A DNA stretch of 64,000 bases from the NCBI GenBank assembly GCA_016169945.1, contig JADLSH010000388.1:4910501-4974500 (forward strand), read 5' to 3'. The notes under the pieces were generated by a model. It was not told where the DNA came from, searched no databases, and worked only from the letters and a program-made list of their open reading frames with translations. Position numbers and translations under genes: made by a program. How positions within the stretch are numbered: the stretch's first letter is position 1; the number at the start of each line of letters is the position of its first letter. Origin of the DNA: Trachythela sp. YZ-2020. Taxonomy: Eukaryota; Cnidaria; Anthozoa; Malacalcyonacea; Clavulariidae. Positions 49,405 through 61,167 of the stretch are shown piece by piece.

Positions 49405-49862
49405 TCAGGTCTAATGTTTGTCAAGTAAAAGTATGGCCTGAAAAATTTACTTAAGTAAAAGTATGGCTTGAGAATTTTACTTGAGTAAAAGTATTGAAAG
49501 TTTTTTACTTAAGTAAAAGTCCTACTGAAACAAAATATAAATTCTCGAAACATTAACCAACTTGGTAAATGACAATTGATAATACAAACTACAAAGCAGA
49601 AATAGACATTCAGACAAGTACTGTACTAAAAATCTTTGGTACTGTTTCAACAAAACCTGTAATCTCTCCACTCTCCACCATTACTCCACTCTAGACAGAT
49701 CTCCAGTCCGCGTTGACAAATATTTTTTTACTTCGTCGATAAAACAAAAAGTAATGAAGTTAAAAAGTAAATATTTAACAAAAATCGTACTTCGTTACAA
49801 GTAAAAAGTAAAGTAACGTAAAGTAAATTTACTTCGTTACTGGCGAACACTGTCAGTACAGC
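49405..49862. repeat. acttaagtaaaagta-rich dispersed repeat
   Basis: Repeated acttaagtaaaagta and ttacttcgtta words, ending ttcgttactggcgaacactg, a pattern usual for hAT-like non-autonomous elements. Left boundary unclear. Between NCAPD2 and SLC7 gene 2. Confidence 0.5.
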
Positions 49863-49954
49863 ACTAAATTTCGTACATCTATTAATCTGGTTGTTCCATA
49901 TCATTTAATATATCGCGTATACTGCACGAGAAAACACGAGACTGGAAAACAGCC

Positions 49955-52900
49955 TTAATTACATTCTTCTGTAGTATTGGTAAGTTCCATGTAACTGGCA
50001 CCTCCGCTTTCCGTAATATTCTCGTTTTGTGTGCTATATCTCACTCCATAGGACAAATAGATTGCCATACCTGAAAATGGAATGAAAAGATATGGTAAGG
50101 TGCGGTGGATTGTGTCTGAACTATCTGAAAAAGGATTAAGAATACTTAAATGCTTTGCACAAAGGGCCTTCCTCGGGAGCTATAAGGTTAATTCACTAAC
50201 TTTCTGACGAAGGCTTTCGCTCAAAACGTCAAAGTGTTTGTAATCTTTTTCACGTAGTTCAGACACAAACCATGGCAGCACGTGCTATGGTGTAGCATGC
50301 GGTATGGTATGGTATGGTATGGTATGGTATGGTATGGTATGGTATGGTATGGTATGGTATGGTATGGTATGGTATGGTAGGCGAAGTAATACGGGCAACA
50401 AAATTGCTATGGTATGGTATGGTATGGTATGGTATGGTATGGTATGGTATGGTATGAGGTGTGGTATGGCATGAGGTGTGGTATGGCATGTTATTGAATG
50501 GTGTAGTGTAGTATGGTGTGACATATAACCCGTCTCTTATATATACACAGATGAATAATCAGACAAATTATTTTTTTGCATAAGTGCGCGCGTCCAGAAG
50601 GATTATCCGTTTCTAATGTGGATCTGACCAATGACTTACCTATTACCATCCACACTGCAAATCGTATCCAAGTTAAATATTTCAATTCCAGGAGTAGAAA
50701 TATATTAATAAATATCGCACACAGTGGTAAGAATGGCAGCCAGGGGACTTTGAATGTCAACTTATTCTTGGACTCGGGTTGTCTTGCAATCACATCAACC
50801 GCAACTAACATCCACATTAGAAATAGCACAAAACATACAATTATCAGAGGATCCTTGGCTGCAAGTCGGTCCATTCCCCAGACCAAACAACATTGTAAAC
50901 CGATTGTATCTAATATGAATATGCCCAATGAGATTTTAACTACAAAGTAACTGTCTTCGGTTGGGCCATCTAGACGTTGGCCTAGGATTCGTTTGGTAAT
51001 TCTACTTAGGACAGAAGGCGAGTTTTGAAAGTCTTCATTGGAAGAGAAAGGGTCAGTTGTTTGGTATAATTTTCTACCGTTGTCCGTTTCATTATTTGTT
51101 GTTATTGTCGATTTCTCCATCTCTGAAACATTGTCTGAGAGTTTCAAATGCTCTCCAGTTTCCTTAACCATTTCTGCGTCTTCATTCAATCCTGGTTCAG
51201 CTATGCCTTCGCTTATTTGGACAGTTTCACTGCTAGAATCATCAATTACCGTTCCCGGCTTATATCTAAGCAATATCACACTGATCGATACCATAGTATA
51301 AGACAATAGTGTCCCAATCGAGAGCATCTCTGCCAGTGCGGCTAAACCCAGGAACATTGCCAGGAATGCAGTAAACAGACCGCTTACTGCACAAGCAATA
51401 ATCGGCGTCCCTGTCCGTTCATTGACTTTTGCAAGAAAGCTGAAAATAAGTCGGTCACTTGCCATCGCATATATGATTCGAGGTATGGGGAATAGTCCAT
51501 CCAAGGCGCTCGAACTAAGGCCGCATATTGCACCAATAGCGACGATGTATTTTGCTGCCGTGAAGCCTCTGTGGTCAAATGCTGTCGCAAGGGCTGAGCT
51601 CTCAGGTAACTTGTTGTACGGCATCATTAGGGTTAGTGATACGGAGATGCATTCGTAAGCCACGAAGACAATGACTAAAAATATAAAGATTATAGAATAT
51701 AGATGAGTAGACTATAGATGATAGATGAATAGACTATAGATGATAGATGATAGATGAGTAGACTATAGATGATAGATGAATAGACTATAGATGATAGATG
51801 AGTAGACTATAGATGATAGATGAATAGACTATAGATGATAGATGAATAGACTATAAATGATAAATGAATGGACTATAGATGATAGATGAATAGACTATAA
51901 ATGATAGATGAATAGACTATATAGATGATAGATGAATAGACTATAGATGATAGATGAATACACACTATAGATAATAGATGAATAGACTATAGATGATAAA
52001 TGAATAGATTATAGATGATAGATGAATAGACTATAAATGGTCCTAAATGATAAATGAATAGACTATAGATGATAGATGAATAGACTATAAATGATAGATG
52101 AATAGACTATAGATGAATACACACTATAGATAATAGATGAATAGACTATAGATGATAAATGAATATAGATTACAGATGATAGATAAATAGAATGAATAGA
52201 CTATATAGATGATAAATGAATAGACTATAGATGATAAATGAATAGATTACAGATAGATAAATAAATAGAAATGAATAGACTATAGATGATAAATGAATAG
52301 ATTACAGATAGATAAATAAATAGATAGATAAATAGATAGATAAATTTTATTTAAACACGGTAGTTCTATCAGAAATAAAAATTACAAAATATTCTTAGCT
52401 CTGGTCTACCTAGAAGCCGTGTTATAGAAAACTAAACATATTTACAATTGTCTTTTTGTTTGTTTTTTTCGATAAGTATATTTACATTATGTACAAATCA
52501 TGATAACTTTTAGTTCGAACTTTTGGTATTTGGGTATTATTTGATGATCTGAGATCATAAACAGTTGAACCCATCTCTTTTTCAGACATTTTTGTTAAAT
52601 ATTGAGGAGCATGGCCATTAACAATTTTATGCATCATAATTGCTTTCTGACATTTTCTATTATGATCAAGAGTTGACCATTTTAAGTCAGAAAACACATC
52701 AGAATGTGAAATAGAAATGAATAGACTATAGATGATAGATGAATAGACTATAGATGATAGATGAATAGACTATATATAGATGATAGATGAATAGACTATA
52801 GATGATAAATGAACAGATTACAGATGATAGATAAATAGAATGAATAGACTATAGATGATAAATGAATAGACTATAGATGATAAATGAATAGATTACAGAT

Positions 52901-54976
52901 GATAGATAAATAGAAATGAATAGACTATAGATGATAAATGAATAGATTACAGATGATAGATAAATAGAAATGAATACACTATAGATGATAAATGAATAGA
53001 TTACAGATGATAGATAAATAGAAATGAATAAACTATAGATGATAAATGAATAAACTATAAATGATAAATGAATAGACTATAGATGATAAATGAATAGGGT
53101 ATAAATGAACTTTTGACCCAACTTACAAAGAGCAGCGACTGTGGCTCTAGGTATCGCCTTCCGAGGGTTCTTGCATTCCTCGCCCGAAGTAGCAATTACA
53201 TCGAAGCCAACAAACGCAAAAAAACATGTCGCAGCCCCGGACATTATACCATGAAAACCATACGGTGTAAAATCATTCCAATTTTTTGGCTCAGCATAAA
53301 CTAGGCCTGCGACGGTTGCAAAAAGTATTACGGCGAGATTAAGAATTGTAAACACCCAATTCAATGCAGATGACTCGGCTGCTCCGCAAATTATCACAAT
53401 TGTTAATACAATTATAAAGGTAAATGCCAAAAGATCAGGGTAATCAGCCATCCACCAAAGTTTTATAGAGCCAAGGTGCTTAATGAAGAAGTTTCTAACA
53501 CAGTCATCGCATAAAGAGTTGAAGAAATCACTCCATGCTTTGCCAACCGCCGCCGCTCCCATTATATACTCAAGCAGCATGTTCCAGCCTATTACAAAGG
53601 CGCATAGTTCTCCAGTAGTGACATAACTGTAGGTGTATGCTGAACCAGCTTTGGGAACTCGAGCACCGAACTCTGCATAGCAAAGACCTGAAAATATTCA
53701 ACATTGTGTACACTAAGATATAATGTTCAAAGCATTAAGATTTTTCATGGCATCTCGTTCGATACGACTAATAGTAGAAGGTGTTTGTAGATGGAATACT
53801 CGAACGAACATTTATATACATTTTTGTGACTGGCTAGGTCTAAAAAACGTTTAAAGCCTTAACCCATTATTCGCATTAAGTTGCAGCGTCTCAAACTTGT
53901 AGCGAGCTTGTAACAATGTTGTCATTTTATCAAGTTGCTACAAGGTTGACACTCACAACTTGTTAAGAAGTTGTTGAATTGCAGGAGGATGACAAAGTCC
54001 TTGACTTGAGTCAACATGATGTCAAGAAGCCTAGGAACAAGCAGTGCGAACACATCCTGATAACAAGTAATTGTTGAACAGCATTGGTACAAATCTGCTG
54101 CAGGGTCTATTGCAACTTGTGCATTTTTACGTGTGTACTTGTCTGGTATTAGAGAGTTTAAGCTTCGCGTTCGTACGTCAAACGACAAACGCCAGGCGGA
54201 AAATGGACTGGGAAAATGGACTTGCTACTTTAAACTGTAATATATGATGATTCTTTTGAGATAAGAAAGAAAATATGAAGCGAAGAAGTTAAGCGAAAAT
54301 TCTGGCAAGAAAAGTCGCCCGTTTGCCGTTGCCCTCAAACATGAAGCTTAAACTCCCTATTTTACTCTGTCTAGCGTGCGCCAAACGATTTTACTCATCG
54401 ATAAGGGAGAAGTGCTGGGCATCAATAGATTAACCAAACTATATGCCCATGTTTCTTGTTGAGCATTAAATGCAAATACTGCGCACTTATGTGCGTTACT
54501 TAGTTATTTTGACAAACAAGTTTGCTCCGCAAGGAAATTGTTGAGCATTAATGGCTTGACATCCAAGTGTTTCCATTGTCTTGACAAGTATAATACCCTA
54601 GCATTAGAAAGACAAAAAACAAATAGGGCGGGAATGGTATCTGGACGAATTGCCCGTTCGAAGTTTAAAAAGAGACAGTAAACGTGTTCTTCATTTCTTC
54701 AAAGCGTTCTATTTTCGTTCGTGTTGCGTTTCTACCGTATTTGTGTTCCTATAAATGCGGTAATAGACAGAGCTAGCATTTTGGTGGATTAATGCAGCTT
54801 AATTTACATAGATGATATTTAACAAAATTTGACAAAACTTAAGAGATAAGGAAGGGATAAAAATTGAATTGGCAATAAACGTGGATTTTGGATAGAAATT
54901 TGGTGAATTTATGGACCTTGCATGACAATTATGATAAAAACGTAACCCACTAATGTACAAGACCCTTCCCCTGACA

Positions 54977-55007
<31 letters not shown>

Positions 55008-55422
55008 CCCATTAATGTGCAAGACCCTTCCCCTTGACAAGTATAAATCGTCTGGCAGTATTTGAGCACATTGCAGCTCAGTGGGTTAATCTCCTTATCA
55101 GACTTAAGTCTAATGTTGTTTATGAACATGACAATTAGTCTAAATCTAGATGAATATATTTTGTCAGAGTGCAAAAAGGGTTAAATAACAAACCTGACAA
55201 CAAAGACGCTACGGCAGCTATTGCAAACGAGATCACGATAGCTGGTCCAGCCTGATTTTTCGCAACCTCACCAGTAACAACATAAACGCCTGCACCCAAC
55301 GTGCAACCAATGCCAAGGGCAGTAAGATCAAATGTTGACAAACAACGCTTTAACTTTGTTTCATCAACCTCAGCTGTTGTGAAGTGTTTCGTTCTCAAAA
55401 ATGCCTTGCAAAGTTTATTCAT
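49955..55422 (-). CDS. Cationic amino-acid transporter-like SLC7 gene 2, isoform from inner 5' cassette (646 aa)
   Basis: Exons 55422-55194 (1B), 53687-53127 (2B), 51674-50640 (3) and 50070-49955 (4) sum to 1941 bp in one frame. 1B starts [20 protein letters not shown] and has [19 protein letters not shown] (TM1); 2B has [39 protein letters not shown] with the conserved TM3 Glu, [11 protein letters not shown] and [20 protein letters not shown]; 3 has [20 protein letters not shown], a long acidic cytoplasmic loop and the last helices; 4 ends TNTTEECN. This is the 14-helix CAT branch of the SLC7/APC family; substrate not assignable. The last intron position and phase match SLC7 gene 1. The outer cassette (57256-58557) can supply alternative exons 1 and 2. 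Introns carry a large minisatellite, SINE, MITE and LINE pieces. Confidence 0.9.
50116..50265. mobile_element. Fold-back element with gaagg-ccttcgctc core
   Basis: Left arm gtctgaactatctgaaaaag and right arm complement gtctgaactacgtgaaaaag, each followed inward by the gacgaaggctttcgctc-type core. Relatives at 10111, 33244, 34874, 44033-44620 and 62510. SLC7 gene 2 intron 3. Confidence 0.6.
50291..50520. repeat. (ATGGT)n microsatellite
   Basis: Near-perfect pentanucleotide runs at 50291-50379 and 50409-50456, decaying to 50520; gives spurious IPYHT-type frames. Confidence 0.9.
51690..53110. repeat. Minisatellite of tagatgatagatgaatagac type, large array
   Basis: About 24-bp units with many variants fill 51690-52345 and 52715-53105, split by the LINE fragment. 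It ends a few bases from the exon 2B donor (53126). A related small array borders cassette A at 56983-57180. Confidence 0.88.
52346..52712 (-). mobile_element. LINE 3' fragment inside the minisatellite
   Basis: Minus frame has [32 protein letters not shown] and a KVRTKSYHD end, typical of CR1-like ORF2 termini, followed by a 3' UTR and a tagata/ttatct tail near 52320-52346 that merges with the minisatellite. Confidence 0.65.
53749..53846 (-). mobile_element. SINE family 1 tail
   Basis: ggcatctcgttcgatacg, gtagatggaatac and tggctaggtctaaaa words in the order of the SINE tail on the minus strand; head missing. Only copy B's intron has it. Confidence 0.6.
53870..54138. mobile_element. acaagttgt MITE (copy 3)
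   Basis: Right end catttttacgtgtgtac is clear, left end eroded. In intron 1 of SLC7 gene 2 cassette B; the corresponding intron of cassette A also has a copy (57893-58190). Confidence 0.65.
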
Positions 55423-56982
55423 GGTATTCGGTTACAGTATCAGCTTGCAGAATACATTCTAGAAGGAACGTGTGTTGAGTAGAATTTTAATGTGTTAGTT
55501 TTGGTATTGGGGAGTCGGTGGCACAGTGGTTAGTGCATGTGTCTTTTACCTACATTCCGGGCTGTGATTATCGATTGTTGCAAAATGTAGCTATTTGATT
55601 ATGATTTCATCTCAGTCTCGATGTGAGAAGTGTGCTTCCAGTTTGACTCTAACAAACATTTTTAAGTTTACCGATAGAACTTCACTGATTTTAAGCTACT
55701 GCTAAAGTGCATTTTTCTATTATTGCAAATGAAAGATTAAATAGGGAGTGTCAATTGCAATTAATGTTCATTTTAGATTTATGGTCCAACACAGACAAGA
55801 GAACTTCTATATATATATAGTTCACCATATGTTTCTTTACTCAGTCCATTCAAATACAACATTTACTGGTTAATAGACCAGCTAAGTTATGGATGTCATG
55901 GAGAAAAAACCTTGAAGGTATTCACACCCCCCTAGTTGGTATTGAATTTTAAATGACATGAATTTTAGCCAAAGGGGGCTCAGAGCACTCCAGTACAGTA
56001 CAGTACAATACAGTACTATTCCTTTTACTATATTGCCAAAATTTACACCAAATTCTGCAGGAAATTTGGTCAATATATTAAAAGCACTAGCATGAATACT
56101 CTGGTATTAAATAACTGAGACTTTCCGGGTCGCTGATCATGTATAAAACAACAAAAATAATTTAATGTTATCAATTTATAGTAGTATAAACGATAACTTA
56201 AAATTGGAAAAGCTGTTTCTCCATAAAAGTATAAAACCTTAGATTTCTATCGTCCGTGACTTACTTCAAGCTTTTAGCCAGATGTACAGACACGGTAAAT
56301 TACAAAGAAAATTGAATAGCATATTAGCATGACGAGCAGACGAGGTAGACAATTAAGCAAGAACGAGCGTTCAGCCGTTCAGTAGGTCATATTTTTTATC
56401 ATTATAGAAAATCTCAAACTAAAACTAAATCGACAAATGAACATAACATACCTTTATAAATAATGAGTATAAAGAAAAGGTAAAACTTTGAAGAAACAGC
56501 GAGAATATTTTTGTTATATGTACAGCTCATCAACACAACGACTGTCACGGTTTCTGCATCCGATTAGAATCTCATTACAAATTTAGAATATATAACGCTG
56601 AATTGGCAGGGACACTGATCTATACACAATTAACTGGATAGCGACACTTTTTTGCCAGAGGTTTCAGTCTAGTGTGTTGTATACCAGGCATACGATATGG
56701 AGATGTGTGTTTGCATATATTGACCTTTTCATCAATATGGACGCCATTTTGAATCGTGGTACATTGCGGGTCTAGCAATGGTCTAGCCACTGTAAAAATA
56801 GGTACGTTAAGCGTACATATATATGCACCACTGATATATAATATGCACCAATGCAAAAATATTTTTCACACTGATGAAGATCCGAGCTTACGGATTGAAA
56901 GCTTTGTAAATAGACATGGTGTTTTCCACAAAACAAAATAATTATTAACTGTAGTTTTCGTTGTAGCAAATTGTAGAAATTA

Positions 56983-57180
56983 ATAGACTATAGATGATAG
57001 ATGAATAGACTATAGATGATAGATGAATAGACTATAGATGATAGATGAATAGACTATAGATGATAGATGAATAGACTATAGATGATAGATGATAGATGAA
57101 TAGACTATAGATGATAGATGAATAGACTATAGATGATAGATGAATAGACTATAGATTCTAAAGATGATACATGAATAACT
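56983..57180. repeat. Minisatellite at the junction of the two cassettes
   Basis: Eight or so tagactatagatgatagatgaa units, the same family as 51690-53110, located exactly between copy B's end and copy A's exon 2. Confidence 0.88.
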
Positions 57181-57255
57181 AACTATAAATTGATAAATGA
57201 ATAAACTATAAATGATAAATGAATAGGGTATAAATGAACTTTTGACCCAACTTAC

Positions 57256-58557
57256 AAAGAGCAGCGACAGTGGCTCTAGGTATCGCCTTTCGAGGGTTCT
57301 TGCATTCCTCGCCCAATGTAGCAATTGTATCGAAGCCAACGAACGCAAAAAAACATGTTGCAGCCCCGGACATTATACCATGAAAACCATACGGTGTAAA
57401 ATCATTCCAATTTTTTGGTTCAGCATAAACTAGGCCTGCTACGGTTGCAAAAAGTATTACGGCGAGATTAACAAGTGTAAACACCCAATTCAATGCGGAC
57501 GACTCGGCTGCTCCGCAAATTATCACAATTGTTAATACAATTATGAAGGTAAATGCCAAAAGATCAGGGTAATCAGCCATCCACCAAAGTTTTATAGAGC
57601 CAAGGTGCTTAATGAAGAAGTTTCTAACACAGTCATCGCATAAAGAGTTGAAGAAATCGCTCCATGCTTTGCCAACCGCCGCCACCCCCGTTATATACTC
57701 AAGCAGCATGTTCCAGCCTATTACAAATGCACAAAGTTCTCCAATAGTGACATAACTGTAGATGTACACTGAACCAGCTTTGGGAACTCGAGCACCGAAC
57801 TCTGCATAGCAAAGACCTGAAAATATTAAATATTGTGTAAAGATACACTGTTTAAGGCATTAAGCCATCAAGTTGAACCATCTACACAAGTAAAAATCTC
57901 ACATCTTGCCCACAGTTGTCATTTCATCAAGTTGCTAAACGGTTATCACTCACAAGTATCACTCACAAGTTGTTAACAAGTCGTTGAATTACAGGACGAC
58001 GACAAGTTGTTGAAACAACTTGAGTATAATAAGTCGGCCGGGTCAACAACCTTGTAGCAAGTTGTCAACAAGCTGTTGACAACTTGTCAGCAAACTGGGA
58101 ACAAGCAGTGCGAACACATCCTGATAACATGTTGTTGAAACAGCATTTGTATAAGTCTGCTGCAGGTTTGTTACAACTTGCACAAATTTAAATAGATGAT
58201 ATTTAACAAAATTTGACAAAACTAATAAATTGAATTGGCAATAATTGTAATTCGTTAAGTCTCATGTTGTGACGCTATCTATGGACAGTATATAATACAT
58301 AAATATAATTTGTCACAGTATAACAAACCTGACAACAAAGACGCTATGGCAGCTATCGCAAACGAGATAACGATAGCTGGTCCAGCCTGATTTTTCGCAA
58401 CCACTCCAGTAAGGACATAAACGCCTGCACCCAACGTGGCACCAATGCCAATGGCAGTAAGATCAAATGTTGACAAACAACGCTTTAACTTTGTTTCATC
58501 AACCTCAGCTGTTGTGAAGTGTTTTTTTCTCAAAAATGCCTTGCAAAGTTTATTCAT
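57256..58557 (-). CDS. Alternative 5' half of SLC7 gene 2: exons 1A and 2A
   Basis: Exon 1A 58557-58329 (229 bp) and exon 2A 57816-57256 (561 bp) have the same lengths, phases and splice sites as 1B and 2B, with no stop or frameshift. 1A starts [20 protein letters not shown] and reads [19 protein letters not shown]; 2A reads [31 protein letters not shown] and [16 protein letters not shown]. About 15 of 263 residues differ from cassette B. It lacks any 3' half of its own before cassette B, so it either splices to shared exon 3 (51674) to give a second 646-residue isoform or is a truncated duplicate. Intact frames favour use. Promoter is separate, with its own 5' flank. Confidence 0.8.
57893..58190. 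mobile_element. acaagttgt MITE (copy 4)
   Basis: Left end TACACAAGTAAAAATCTCAC, right end near acttgcacaaattta; interior of caacttg/acaagtt words. In cassette A intron 1. Confidence 0.7.
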
Positions 58558-58639
58558 GGTATTCGGTTACAGTATCAATTTGCAGAATACATTCTAGAAG
58601 GAACGTGTTTTGAGTAGAATTTTAATGTGTTAGTTTTGG

Positions 58640-58800
58640 TATTGGGGAGTCCGTGGCACAGTGGTTAGTGTCTTTTACCTACATTCCGGGCTGTGATTAT
58701 TGATTGCTGTTGGACTCTACCAAACATGGCAGGTTATCTCTGGGTACCCGGTCCCCCCTGTAGTAACACTGAGCCAGTAAGGGAGTGGGACTCCGCAACC
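58640..58800 (+). mobile_element. SINE family 2 copy in cassette A 5' flank
   Basis: Forward: gggagtccgtggcacagtgg head, then tggactctaccaaacatggc, cctgtagtaacactgagcc and agtaagggagtggga. The homologous head in cassette B is at 55512, so the insertion predates the duplication. Confidence 0.65.
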
Positions 58801-59794
58801 ACTCTAGGAAATGTTCACCCAACCCCAAGGCTATACCACAAACACATGCCAACGATGATGAAGAACACTTTAGTGCCAACTGCAACATTTTAGATTTATG
58901 GTCAAACACTGCAGCCAAATCAACTTATATATATGTAGTTCATCATATGTCTCTTTACGCTGCATGTCCATCAAAAGAGAAACTCTATTAGTTTAGTTTA
59001 TAGAACAGCTAAGTTATGGCTGAAGGAAAAAAACCCTGAAGGCATTCACACCCCCACCCACTTAGTTGGTACTGAATTTTAAATGTATGAATTTCAGCCA
59101 AGGGGGAGAGAACGTCACTCCAGTGCAGTACAATTCTATATTGACAAAATTAACACCAAATTCTGCAGGAAATATGGTCAATATATTAAAAGCACTAGTA
59201 TGGATATTCTGCCGGGTATTTAATAATATAAACTGAGACTTACCGGATCACTGATCAGTCCGATCATGTAAACAACAAATAATTTAATCATTTAATATTA
59301 TCAATTTCTAGTAGTATAAACGATAACTTAAAATTGGAAAAGCTGTTTCTAGATAAAACCTTAGATTTCTATTGTCCGTGGCGTGCTGAGTTTTTAGCCA
59401 GATATACAGTTTACAGCTAGACACCGAAATAATTACAATGAAAATTGAATGGCATGACCAGCTGGACAATATTCAAGCAACAACGTAGTTTACAGTAATA
59501 GTACATCATATTTTTCGATCATTATAACAAAAACTCAAACTAAATCGATAAATGAACATAACATACCTGACACCTTTATATATTGAGTAAGACGAGGTAA
59601 GAAACAGCGGGAATTTTATGCCTATATATGTACAACTTATCAACACAAGGCAATCTATCTGTCACGGTTTCTGCGTCCGAACTATTTTAGAATCTCATTA
59701 GAAAACTAGTATATAAAGACTGTTTTACACTGCACCCGTAATCCGTATCGTAGCGAAACGTAGCATGACTTCGACACAAAAGAAAATGCTACGG

Positions 59795-60360
59795 TACACA
59801 CGTTAAAACGCACAAGTTGTAGTAACAATAGTCCCTATAATACAGTGTCTGGAAACGCGGCAAACTTGAATGTTTATAGCCATGTTCGTGGGTTGATGTT
59901 GAGGAGCTGAGTGCACGTTTTCTTTGTTTTACAAATCACAAATGTTAATATTCAGCTGCAGGGATGTTATTAGTTGCTTCCTCATTATGCTGAGAGAATG
60001 TTCTTACTGAGCGTGAAGGTGCACAAACATGAACAAAAACGTAGATGTTATAGGGCTGACTATGTTGTAACAAACCTGCACCAGACTTGTACCAATGCTG
60101 TTTCAACAACTTGTTATCAGGATGTGTTCGCACTGCTTGTTGACAACTTGCTACAAGGTTGTTGACTCAACAGACTTGTTACAAGTTGTTCCAACAACTT
60201 GTTATCGTCCTGCAATTCAACAACTTGTTAACAAGTTGTGAGTGACAACCTTGTAGCAACTTGATAAAATGACAACATTGTTACAACTTGATGACAAGCT
60301 TGCTACAAGCCTGTTGCGAACACATTGTGTTGACAAGATTTGAGATTTTTACGTGTGTAC
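59795..60360. mobile_element. acaagttgt MITE (copy 5), nested, in cassette A upstream region
   Basis: Left end TACACACGTTAAAACGCAC, right end TTTTTACGTGTGTAC. It sits between ctgttttacactgcacccg (59719) and gaagtggaaaacggc (60376), the inverted ends of an outer element with cgtatcg words, so two transposons are stacked here. Cassette B lacks both. Confidence 0.65.
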
Positions 60361-60832
60361 GTTACGATACGTTTGAAGTGGAAAACGGCCTAAAGCTGTA
60401 CGCATACACGCTTCATGCAGCACGTGTCCGGTCAGTGGAAGGGACACTGATCTATACGCAGGCGATAACTGGATAGCGACACTGCATAAATGGACCTTTT
60501 CATCAATATGGACGCCATCTTTTGTAGTCTAGCCACTGTAAAAATAGGTACGCTAAAATAGGTACGCTTTGGTACCACCAAATATATTATTTGCACCATT
60601 GTTTGCACGGATCATGAAGATTGATCGAGGCTTACGAATCGAAATCTTTGCAGAATAAATTAACGTTGGTGTTCCACGAAACAAAACAATTATTGACGGT
60701 CAAAGCAAAAGGCTATTCATTCAAGGCATTCTCTGAATCTCTGGTCAAACAATATTCTATTATGAAGAGATTTAGCGATCGCCCCATATACAATATTTTA
60801 TATACAGTTGCAGGGCTGGCAGTTCCAGGCAG

Positions 60833-60949
60833 TAGCCTGCGAGGCAGACGGTCCTGCGGCGAAACACTCAAAAACGGGCAAGGCTGAGGACGGGAAAGCC
60901 TTGCCCGTTTTTGAGTGTTTCGCCGCAGGACCGTCGGCCTCGCAGGCTA
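60833..60949. mobile_element. 117-bp near-perfect hairpin
   Basis: Left arm TAGCCTGCGAGGCAGACGGT onward through cgaaacactcaaaaacgggc to aaggct is mirrored by agcctt through gcccgtttttgagtgtttcg to ctcgcaggcta, leaving a loop of about 11 bases. Only one or two mismatches in about 53 pairs. ggctggcagtt occurs just outside both ends. Confidence 0.85.
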
Positions 60950-60983
60950 GGCTGGCAGTTGAAAACTCATGCATACAGCATAT

Positions 60984-61167
60984 CAGTGGCGGAAATTCAC
61001 TCTTTCCGGTGGGGGGGCAAAGCCTCCTAAATATCCGACAAACCCCCCATTTACACTCAAAATAGGCTGTTTTTAGCCCTTTTTAGGTCAAAATGTCCGA
61101 CAAATTGTCAATTTTCCGTAAAGGTGAGGGGGCCGTTCCCCCCCCCCCCCCGAAATTTCCGCCACTG
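60984..61167. mobile_element. hAT-type MITE CAGTGGCGGAAATT
   Basis: Ends CAGTGGCGGAAATT and AATTTCCGCCACTG with G-rich and C-rich subterminal runs. Both flanks contain gcagcatat or cagcatat, so the target duplication is close but not exact. Confidence 0.65.

Larger units (their letters stand above)
53111..56965 (-). repeat. Inner copy (B) of a tandem duplication: exon 2, exon 1 and promoter
   Basis: Matches 57241-60700 from the sequence beside the exon 2 donor (tataaatgaacttttgaccc) through exons 2 and 1, the 5' flank (ggtattcggttacagtatca; gggagtcggtggcacagtgg; gcactccagtacagtac) to atggacgccattttgaatcg and beyond 56900. The introns between exons 1 and 2 have diverged by different insertions. 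Confidence 0.88.
57241..60700 (-). repeat. Outer copy (A) of the tandem duplication
   Basis: Partner of 53111-56965. Copy A's 5' flank is interrupted at about 59720-60430 by a MITE nested in another (see 59795-60360), then resumes with cactgatctatacgcagg, actggatagcgacact and atggacgccat. Confidence 0.85.

Noticed and set aside
50259..50524. IPYHT-repeat frames
   Set aside because: Translation of the ATGGT microsatellite.
58329..58557. Exons 1A/2A as a separate complete SLC7 gene
   Set aside because: No third and fourth exons exist between 57256 and exon 1B, so it cannot be complete alone.
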